Shown: one piece after another, positions 22,367-31,513 of the stretch | Position numbering within the stretch: the stretch's first letter is position 1 | Layout of the letters: each line of letters opens with the position of its first letter | From: Orobanche coerulescens | Taxonomy: Eukaryota > Streptophyta > Magnoliopsida > Lamiales > Orobanchaceae | Direction: 5' to 3' | DNA length: 64,000 nucleotides | Assembly: GCA_033398695.1 (NCBI GenBank) | Contig: JAWKAU010000216.1 | Location: forward strand, 1-64,000 | Notes under the pieces: model-generated | What the model saw: only the letters and a program-made list of their open reading frames with translations | Told to the model about the DNA's origin: nothing | The model's database searches: none | Translations under genes and position numbers: made by a program

Positions 22367-23225
22367 TGATCCTTTGTTGGTTGTAAGGGAATTATCATGT
22401 CGACGATATTCTCGGTCGATGTTTTGGTTGATCAGGGTTTTGATCGTATGAGCATTCGGGCAGTACGTAGATGTTTCGGGATTTGTTATCATTGTTTTGG
22501 TGGTAGTTGATCTACAGATATGTTGTATGTTATTGGCTTATCCAGGTTGAGATTTGATTGTGCAATCCGACTGACATGATTTGGCACAGATGGTTCATTC
22601 CACACTTATGAGTTATGATGATGTTTTGAGGATACTTGGTATTGTTTGAATACAGTGCAGATGATTGTTGTTGAGTTCATTTCGTCATTTGAGGATGTGG
22701 ATTATGGTAAGGATTGATTTGTTATGGATTGCCATGGATTGGTAAGGTTATGACGGTAAGATTACATTGGTAGTATTCTTACAATATTATTACATTGATC
22801 TTTTGTTGGTTGTAAGGGAATTATCATGTCGAGGATATTCTCGGTCGATGTTTTGGTTGATCATGGTTTTGATCGTATGAGCATTCGGGCAGTACGTTGA
22901 TGTTTCTGGATTTGTTATCATTGTTTTGGTGGTAGTTGATCTACAGATATGTTGTATGTTATTGGCTTATCCAGGTTGAGATTTGATTGTGCAATCCGAC
23001 GGACATGATTTGGCACAGATGGTTCATTCCACACTTATGAGTTATGATGATGTTTTGAGGATACTTGGTATTGTTTGAATACAGTGCAGATGATTGTTGT
23101 TGAGTTCATTTCGTCATTTGAGGATGTGGATTATGGTAAGGATTGATTTGTTATGGATTGCCATGGATTGGTAAGGTTATGGCGGTAAGATTACGTTGGT
23201 AGTATTCTTACAATATTATTACATT
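22366..23225. repeat. 429-bp tandem duplication in element A 5' LTR
   Basis: Unit 1 is about 22366-22794 and unit 2 about 22795-23225, both from TTGATC...TTGGTTGTAAGGG to TTACATTG. They differ at only a handful of bases. The 3' LTR has a single copy (about 36320-36750), so the duplication probably arose after insertion. Confidence 0.85.
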
Positions 23226-23834
23226 GGTATGTAATTATTTATGATGATGTGATCGATATCATTATTGAGTATTGTGGCTGACCCCATCGTGGGCTTTATT
23301 TTTAGGTACTCGGAGATCGAGCTAGTAGCGGTCGTGAAGGGGTGAGCTTCCCGGGTGATACTGGCCGTGGCATTTTTTTTGAGATTTGGGTATTCTCTTC
23401 TGGTTGTTTTATTTCCGCTGCAAATGTATATTTTGAATTGTGTTTACATCCGCTGCGTGTGTATTTTCAAAATGGATTTCCGATATTTTTACCCACTCGT
23501 GTATAACTTTCAAAATGGCTTTTTTGGGTATTTCGTAAACTTGGGTTATTTCGTTGAACCCTTTTTCCTAAACTAGTTTTGTCAGTTCGTTTAAGTGGTG
23601 GCTCAGCGTATATTTTGAAACTATCGGGATCTGGCATTTCAGCCTTGGATTTTCAACTGGTATTTTGTGACGGTATTTGAGAACTATATTTTGGAAAATA
23701 TTTGAGTCTTTAAAATATTACCGTCATCGACCTTTTGGCATTTTTAAATGTTTTTGAAATGGATTTTAGCCTGGTAGGTTCCGGCATGGGACCCACGGCG
23801 CTGTAATATCCCGGTTGGTTTTGGGGGTGTTACA

Positions 23835-24221
23835 GAAGATGGTATCGGAGCTTGGGTTTTGTGAAACCCAGGCGTGTGTGATATGTGGCTCTACCAGTAC
23901 GGTAGTAGCATGAGTTTTGAAAATAATTTTTTGACCTTTGAGTCAAACCGATTTTTGGAGGTTCCAAAATTTTTGAGAACTTTTCAAATTGCTATTTGCG
24001 ATATTAGTGTGTGTTGGTATTGTGTTGAGACTTCGTATGGAGTCGTGTGCTAGTATGACGGGAAATCATCGGCTTCACGCACTTGTAAGTATGTTGGTTT
24101 GGTTATTCGCTTGTGGCGACTGTTGATTGCTTTTGTGATGAGTTGGAAATATTGGATTGATCTGTTGTTTGTGACAGGATTGCAGGTTTCGAGGATGAAA
24201 CTTATTTTAAGGGGGGTAGTA
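23835..24221 (+). mobile_element. Element A interior: 387 bp between primer-binding site and PPT
   Basis: It starts with five bases and the primer-binding site TGGTATCGGAGCTTGGG (23840-23856). It ends with GTTTCGAGGATGAAAC (24186-24201) and the PPT AAGGGGGGTAGTA (24209-24221) directly before the 3' LTR. Nothing between has coding capacity. Element A is therefore a non-autonomous element of about 9.5 kb made almost only of LTR. Confidence 0.88.
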
Positions 24222-24518
24222 TGTAATATCTGGATTTTCAATATAAATTTTTCGCAGTATTTTATCTAAGATATATTGTATAACTTGGTGTCTATACAGT
24301 ATGGATAAAATAAATTGATAATGGAGACAACTATATTTACGAATGTTTTTGGCCGACAGTTATATTCGAGGATATCATATATCAGATTGTCTTAACTTTG
24401 ATATAAGATTTATCACATGAGAATACTATTGGAATGAGTATACGTATTCGGTATGTCGTGTAGACGTGCCCAATATGTCGAGATGACCAAGAACATGTGG
24501 AAATGGCCAAGTGTAAAG

Positions 24519-24908
24519 CCATTACGTACGTTAAATCTTGGAGCTTACGTACGTAAAAGTTGCTAGCTTACGTACGTTATATAGGGTACATAACGTATGT
24601 AACAAAAAGAATCAGATGGGGAATCAATATCTGACATGTGGAGCCCAGGAATCGGCTGGCATGCCAAAAGGCAAGTCAACTATGTATTACGTACGCTATG
24701 CAGGACTCATTACATACGTAATATGAGTATGTTACTGTAGCAAGTCAACGTACATATTACGTATGCTACGGAGAAAGGATTACGTGCGTAAGGCATTGAA
24801 CGAAGTGAGTTAGTGACCTATGGACTGCATTATGTACGCTACCAAGGTCAGATAGCGTACGTAAGAGGGTGTTACGTACGTTAACTGTGGCATGTTACGT
24901 ACGTAATG
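24519..24908 (+). repeat. Palindrome array TTACGTACGTAA in element A LTR
   Basis: Twelve copies can be counted in 390 bp: five near-perfect TTACGTACGT(A/T)A, the rest variants such as TTACATACGTAA, TTACGTGCGTAA and hybrids TTACGTACGCTA and TAGCGTACGTAA. Spacing is irregular (about 10-60 bp) and spacers are not repeated. The array ends about 12 bp before the TATA box at 24920. Confidence 0.88.
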
Positions 24909-24919
24909 AGCTGGAAAGT

Positions 24920-24927
24920 TATATAAG
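24920..24927 (+). promoter_or_regulatory. TATA box of element A 3' LTR
   Basis: TATATAAG directly follows the palindrome array; the U3/R boundary is expected about 30 bp downstream. It has not been tested as an active promoter. Confidence 0.65.
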
Positions 24928-26466
24928 TGAGATGCCCGTCACTTCGTTTTTTCAGTACTTCATTTCGTTTTTCTTCGCCCCTCAACACTCAGATTTATTT
25001 ATTGGCTTTCCTAAGTCGATTGTGAGCCCATGAACACTAAATTGGAGCTTGGAAGTGATTGAGAACAGATTCAACCTTGGGATTCAATCCATTTCTTCGA
25101 AGAGGTAATTACTCTTCACCTTGGAATTTCGTTTTGGATTGAATATTGAGGTTCTTGAGTTGATGATTATCATGTATTAGAATTGATGAGTATAATTACG
25201 AGATGGATTACCGAGTTATGTTGATGTTATTGTTGGTATGCTGATATTGATATGTTTCGTATGGTTTTGAATGGTGTTCAGGAGATATGTTAATTTATAT
25301 CTCCCTTCAGTTTCGATTTTTGATGTTGTTGATGTCTTCCTCGTATGATGATGGTTATGGTATTATTGTTGTACTTCTTGATGATATATGAGGGGTATAT
25401 TGAAAAATATGATGATTATGATGAGTATATGTTTCAAGTGTTTATGTTTTAGATATGAACATAGAATGTTGATATTTAGAACAAATGATGGTGATTTGAT
25501 CTTTCGTATGGTCTTGATGATGTACGAATTGTGATTATGAATTTGACAAAAATATTATCTTTCTTTGAGGATATGTGTTCATATGAGTCGAAGGATCCCA
25601 AGTGTAGTTTGGCATGAGATTGATATATATGAACAAGGGATAATCATATCATGTTGAATTTAAGCATGAATTCGGAATTGAATATGTTGATTAAACTTGC
25701 TTCGTGCTCGAACCAACTGTTATTGAGATCACCGTATTATGAGATTGAATTGAAGGTATGAATTCAAATTTGTTTGGCATAAGAACATTTGATCCGTACA
25801 TAATTGGAATACTATCGAGTCGTATGAGGTGGACGGATAATTATAAAGTTTACGGTTAATTTTGGAATACGATTATTCATGATAATAACCGGTATTTGTT
25901 TCTATGAATTTGCGAATATGAACAAGAAGGAGTCTTGTTGATTCATATTGTAATATCCGCAATTTCGAATTTCGGTAATTTTCTTTTTTCGGCGGAAGTC
26001 CGTTTTGACGACTCGCTCATGACCGTTTCGTCATTCCGAGAATGATTAATTCTGCACTTTTTGTCATCCGAGTTCGTTTCGGTATCGTTTTGTTGAGTTC
26101 CGAGCTTTTTAGCGACTTTTCCGCACTTGAGCTCGATTCTTGCGAATCTCGTTCGAAACTGCTGTTTCGAGTTTCACGTAAGTCCGTTTAACTTTGTTAG
26201 ACGTGTTGTGAACTTCGGTTTGGTTATTCAATCACGTATCGTGATTTTCGGACGTTTTGGGCCATTTTTGTAATTTCCCAAAGTTTGGGGTAATTACTTC
26301 CGTCTTCGAATTCGACACTTCGTGGTCGGAATCGTGTGTTCTCTTAACGCTTGGATTCGTCTTCGAGTACTTCGTAACCGTATCTCCGGTTTTTACTCGA
26401 GTTCGGGTTTCGGTCGTTCGGACCGTCGGAGTGGCCACGACCGAGACGGCCGCAGCAGTCTTGATG

Positions 26467-26738
26467 CGGCCGAGTTACGGCCGTAAGGTGCGATTTACGG
26501 CCGTAAGTGATCGGCGAGCATGGCAGCGAATGGTCTACGGCCGTAAGAGTCGAAATTACGGCCGTCGGGTGCCGTGCGGCTCCGGACGATTGCGATTCTG
26601 GCCGTAAGAGTCGAGAGTTACGGCCGTATGGGTGCTGTGGCGACTTAGGACGAATGCGATTCACGGCCGTAAGGGCTCACGTACGGCCGTAAGTGCCGAG
26701 TTACGGCCGTAAGGCCCGCCGATTCTGGCCGTAAGTGT
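26467..26738 (+). repeat. Palindrome array TTACGGCCGTAA in element B 5' LTR
   Basis: About ten copies, of which several are full TTACGGCCGTAA and others are TTCTGGCCGTAA or TTACGGCCGTCG. The array ends about 15 bp upstream of TATATAAG. The 3' LTR array is 32038-32300. Confidence 0.87.
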
Positions 26739-26752
26739 CCGTGATGGCCGGC

Positions 26753-26760
26753 TATATAAG
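26753..26760 (+). promoter_or_regulatory. TATA box of element B 5' LTR
   Basis: TATATAAG immediately follows the palindrome array. In the 3' LTR the site reads CATATAAG (32316-32323). Confidence 0.65.
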
Positions 26761-28507
26761 GCCCAGGCGGCCGTTTTTACTCATTTCTTCACTTTTCTTG
26801 CGGCTATCGGACGGGAGATTGGGGAAATCGAGTTCTTGGCCGATTCTTCTCGTTTCTAAGGCTTTTTGGAAGATCCTTTTTGATTAAATCATCATTTAAT
26901 CCGTGTTCTTCGTTCGAATCAAGGTATTTCCTTGCTTAAAACCCTACTTGTATGATTTTTGGGGGTTTTCTTCGTGATTCACCGATTTGTCCGATTTTGA
27001 TGATTTGATTATGGTATTCTTGTTGTCTTGGCCATGATCTCCGGATTTTGTAACTCATATATCGATTTTATCACCCGGGGCTTGATTTCCGATTTCTTCG
27101 AAGGAACCCTCGGATCCTTGTTGTTTTTCCGGTTGATTCGGATTCCGTTTAACGTTGTTTATCCGTGGTGATGTTATTTTCGTAGTGATCGTGAGGTTGT
27201 CGAATTCTTGGTCGTTTTCGGAAGTTCGAGGGCTATCCGACCGTGTTCGTTCGTTGTTTCGTTGCTCGCGGTACCGAGGCAAGTATCTTGTCCATACATT
27301 TCATGTTTCGTAGGCATAATTATTGATAAATGATTTTATGCGAAATCCAATGTTTAATGAACGTAATAAGGGATCGGTATGTTCTCGATAAATGTTGTCT
27401 TTCAACAATAATTCTTGTAATTCGTGAATATATGTGTTCTCGGAATATATGTGTTGGTTTTGTATGTTGAAAGATGCTACGATCACTTTGAGTGAGTTTA
27501 ATAGACCGTAATCCTTTCACGGATTACGTAATGTTATGTGTACTTGTTCGGTAAGAGCGTAATGTGTGCGATATTGGTTGTTATTCCTTCGTGAGGAGAT
27601 TGTGACACTTGGTGTTGCTTGGTATTGGTATTTACTTGTGGTTGTGTGACATTAGTTGTGAGTGTACGTCGACTAAAGTGGCCATTCTAGCGAAGTACCT
27701 AGCATTTGTATGCACATTCTAGTATTCGAATTATGGCTTCCCGTGGCGTTGTGGATGATATGTGTATGTTCACCTAGGGACGGTCCGACGGGCCTCTAGG
27801 GATACGTATTGCCGTGAGTGTGCGTATCGTGAATCGTGGTTAGCCACCCAGGATGTCCGACGGGCTCTGCGGGTACGGTGGCCGTGAGTCTCGTACCAGG
27901 TTAACTTTGAAATGTTTTGTTGGAGAACTGTGATTTTTGGCGCATATTTCGTCTGATTAGAATGGCAGTCCAAATGGTAGGGTACTTAGCTGGAATGGCA
28001 CCAATAAATGTGTTGTGTATGATTCGTCTCTTGGTTGTGATAATTTGGTATGGGTACGTGAGTCCTGTGGTTGCTCTGTGCATTGTAGCACGTAGGTATG
28101 TTGAGTGAGACTGTTGTCATGGTAATGTTGGATACGGTGTAATTTCCACCGGGTTATTCTTGCGAGTATGTGATGTGGATGATTTGGGTCGTGGACCCCT
28201 GTGTTGTGATTGGAATGTTATAATTGGGTCGTGGGCCCTGTTATCCGCTATCGGACTTGTATTTTGAAATAAACGATTGTTGTGCTATGTCCCTAAACAT
28301 TTCGAAAGGCTTGAAAATTCTTAAATCCCAAACGTTTTCAAAAACTCCCGAGATCGTAAAATGTTTTGTAAGTTGTAAAATGGTTTTATTCTTATCTTTC
28401 GTAATCTAAATTGTTTTGATCAAGTGAATTATCTCGGGAAGTATATTCATGATTTCTATGTTCTTGGAGTATGATTTGTATGGCTGTCTTTGTATTTATA
28501 CTTGCAC

Positions 28508-28547
28508 TAGCAAAGCAGTGGAGTTTGCTAACCCCGAGTATTCGGGG
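28508..28547 (+). other. Paired stem-loop in element B 5' LTR
   Basis: TAGCAAA (28508-28514) pairs with TTTGCTA (28524-28530), then CCCCGA (28532-28537) pairs with TCGGGG (28542-28547). In the 3' LTR the stems are longer: TAGCAAAAC/GTTTTGCTA (34065-34088) and CCCCCGA/TCGGGGG (34090-34107). Both lie 391 bp from the LTR end. Confidence 0.7.
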
Positions 28548-28943
28548 GTGGATGTCTGTGTGCGTCCGGTATTTGCGGAGTTCTTTGGGGAGCAATTCAC
28601 AGGATCGTTACGAAGGATGATGGAAGACGGCGATACTAATCACATGAAGACCGGTGTTGAATATTTGGTGATGTCTTGTTTTGTCTTTCCGTTGTGTTTA
28701 CTTTCCCCTATGCGGGATTGTTGATTTATGTTAACCCCTGCGTGGGTATGAGTTACGAGAAAGAGTAATGTATGGTCGATGTGTATGTTGTGGTAAAAGA
28801 CCAAATCGGTCTAATGGTTCGTTAGGTAGCCATGTCGGCATGTATAGTGTTAATGGGTTTTCTGTATTTAGCCTGGTAGATCCTCACGGAGGGGGTCTGC
28901 GGCGCTGTAATATTCCCGAATGGTTTGGGGGTGTTACAGAATA

Positions 28944-28960
28944 TGGTATCGGAGCTTAGG
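28944..28960 (+). promoter_or_regulatory. Element B primer-binding site
   Basis: TGGTATCGGAGCTTAGG, five bases after the LTR; initiator tRNA-Met type with one mismatch in the first 12 bases. Confidence 0.86.
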
Positions 28961-30553
28961 TTGCGGAAACCTAGGCTGTCGGGTCGAGTTTTGTGTTGTC
29001 GGGTCTTTTCTTGTCTTGTCTTGTCAGATTTTGTCTGACTGAGTCGTGTCGCGACGCGTCGTCTGAGGTGTCGGTCGTGATTAGTATCGAGGTGCGGCAA
29101 TCATCTTCGTGCGATCATGGATGTAAGTCTCCTACCTTGTTGCGTCCGTGTTATACGAGCTTGTGTTATTATATGTTATTATGTGGAGTTTAAATGTGCC
29201 AGTGAATATGTACTCCATACTTGTTTGATTCTCGTATTGTACTAGAATGAAAAGTGATACCGGTGTATAAATGTGTGTATATATTGTGTGAATCGTTTTA
29301 TTGAAGTAATGACTTGGTGTGATCCCGCAAGGAAAGTTTCTCAATGTGATATTTTTCCTCTTGCTTTGTAAGTTTTCAAAATTTGATTTTAAGAACCCAA
29401 ATGAGGTCTACCAAAAATTTACTCAAACGTGGCTCTTGCTTTCGACTTTTTGATTTCATGATCGTCGGCTCGGAGGTATGTATTGATGTTGGCATTATTG
29501 TTTGGTCAATAATGCTCAAAATTTGTGACTAAGTTGGTGGTGTGAGCGTTAAGTCGTCCTGAATGCACTTGTTGTGGGGATCCTCATTCGAGAGGAAGGA
29601 TTTGATTTTAGATGTTAATTATCTTTTAACGGCCGCTTGTGTGATAATGTAATTATGTGGACAAATAATGTTTACGTGTGAGTGGATTTGATGATAATGG
29701 ATCGTATTTTTATAAAGTGGTAAATTATGTCTTTTGTGTGTGTGTTCGAAAACGCTTTTCAAAATTTTATAAACTTGAGCAAGTTGTAGAAAAAATTAAA
29801 TTTCATAAAGTTTTAACAGTTCGCTTAATCGACACTTCGTGTGGACTTTGAAAATCGTTTAAAATTGGCGAGCCGGCCTTGAATTTTCTAAAGGAACCCC
29901 GACGGTATTGAAAGAGTCGTTTTAAAGTACTTGAACATTTTGTAAAATGTTACCGTCGTTTATTATTGTGTAGTGTTGAGAAGATTTTTAAAAAAAAAAA
30001 AAAAGGGGATTTTTGACGTATTGTTGTATTTTCAAATAATTCGAGTACATGATTTGAAATCTTTCACACCATAAAAAAATTTCTATTTTCAAAAACCAAT
30101 ACAATTTTTATCTTCAAAATTATATTGTGAAAGATAAAGAATCTTACTCGATTTAAACTTTAAACTCGGATTTAGAAAAGTTTTCTGACCGAGTCGGTTA
30201 TTGTGCATGACCTTGAATCACTCCAAAATGATGACGTGTGGTGGCATAGTGATTTTGATAGTGCCGGTTGTAAGGAAATATTGTTTTGCAAATAATTTCA
30301 AATGAGACAGTTAAAGTCCGTTGTGTAAAATTTTTGACAAAAAGCCCGAGGTACCATAAACACTTTCAAAGTAATATTTTAAATAAACATGCAAATCCAA
30401 GGATTTTCAAATGATATCATGTAAAAGTATACCTCGTGGATCTTCTTATCGAGTTGCTATTAGTTGTCTTATGTGATATGTAAAGCCGAGATGGCAATTT
30501 GGTATATTATTTTGTGATTCTGTACCATGGTATTTATAGAGTATCCGCTTAAT
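28961..30553. other. Element B leader region: no gene seen
   Basis: About 1.6 kb of AT-rich sequence follows the primer-binding site. It includes a run of A near 29990-30004. No frame carries a recognisable domain. Its position before the gag start codon suggests a 5' untranslated leader. Confidence 0.5.
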
Positions 30554-30610
30554 ATGCCGAGGGGCAAAGGGCGCGGTCGTGACCACGGTACATGCAGTCA
30601 TGGAGATTAG
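30554..30610 (+). pseudogene. Gag start remnant in element B
   Basis: An ATG is followed by PRGKGRGRD-type codons, like the Arg/Gly-rich N-termini of chromovirus Gag. It stops after 18 codons at 30608-30610. About 70 bp later the sequence is already at a PPT-flanking hairpin, so nearly the entire gag-pol has been removed. The similarity is short and compositional. Confidence 0.5.
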
Positions 30611-30682
30611 ATGCGAGACCAAGAGAAGATTTTTGGGAAGGTTGCTATTCTAGCACTTCGTTCTCGTTGTTTAGGTTTCGGG

Positions 30683-31513
30683 GACGAAACCTCTTTTAAA
30701 GGTGATATAGCGTAATACCCATATCTTTCGCTTTCATTTTATTCGACTCTATCGACTCGTTCGCATTCGTCGATATTTTCTGGACTTTTTCTACTCTTCA
30801 CTTTTGTTGTTTGAACAAGTTGCGGTGTTGTTCTGGGTTAATCCAATTGTCGTTGTGACTTTTTCCGAATTCGGTTCCGCTCTTGTGAATTTTATATGAA
30901 TTCATATCTTGTCGTTTTCACCGGATCGTATATATTGTCTTGAGTCGAGCTGTGAACTATGGGGATGCTATTCGATTTTCGTTATTCGTTACGATTCATA
31001 CATGATTGATCGACTGTCATTGTCTCGATCGTTGCAATTCAATTGTTTGATTGTTCGGTTTCTGTTGATCTTGTTCCGTGATTGTTGAATGTTCAGACTT
31101 CGTCGTAATTCCCTTAAGTTCGGGAAATTAGTCCCGTTTACAATCTTCCATTCCTTGGGCGGTGGAATTCGTATTTGTTCGATTGGATCGCGTTTTGATT
31201 GATGTACCGTTGGGTTGGTCAATCATATCGATTTTCGTCGTTGTTTTATGATTGTTCGGATAATTGACTTGACCATGTTATCGGTTTGATGACGCTTGTC
31301 ACTTGTTGGTTTTATTATGTCTCTATCGGTGGCGTTGTGTTGGTTGTCGTAGAGCGTATTTTCACGCCGTATGTGTCTTTGCGTTTCTTGCGGCATTTCA
31401 CCGTTGGCGCGAGTTCTCGGTTTTCATGTATCTCGTCGAGTTTCCTGGTGGGGATATTGCTTCTCCTACTTGTTTTAAGTTTCGGGACGAAACTTCTTTT
31501 AAGGAGGGTAGAA
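30683..31513 (+). other. Second PPT/LTR-start-like block, then the functional PPT of element B
   Basis: GTTTCGGGGACGAAAC plus CTCTTTTAAAGG (30683-30710) and GTAATACCC soon after (about 30716) look like a complete interior end plus LTR start. Then come about 750 bp without a gene and a second GTTTCGGGACGAAAC with TTTTAAGGAGGGTAGAA (31476-31513) directly before the real 3' LTR. Confidence 0.6.

Larger units (their letters stand above)
22157..23834 (+). repeat. Element A 5' LTR, right part
   Basis: It continues the LTR from 799 after the CCCGA duplication and matches 36110-37364. It holds a minisatellite (22207-22366) and a 429-bp tandem duplication absent from the 3' LTR. It ends GGGGGTGTTACA at 23834, six bases from the primer-binding site. 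Near the end, TGTAATATCCC (23802-23812) repeats the LTR start motif. Confidence 0.9.
25949..28938 (+). repeat. Element B 5' LTR
   Basis: Starts TGTAATATCCGC and ends GGGGGTGTTACA. It contains the TTACGGCCGTAA array (26467-26738), TATATAAG (26753-26760), GGGTCGTGGACCC repeats (28186-28240) and the paired hairpin (28508-28547). Confidence 0.92.

Noticed and set aside
29985..30004. A-run as a LINE/SINE poly(A) tail
   Set aside because: No target duplication, no RNA-gene-like head and no LINE coding sequence next to it; it sits in the interior of element B.
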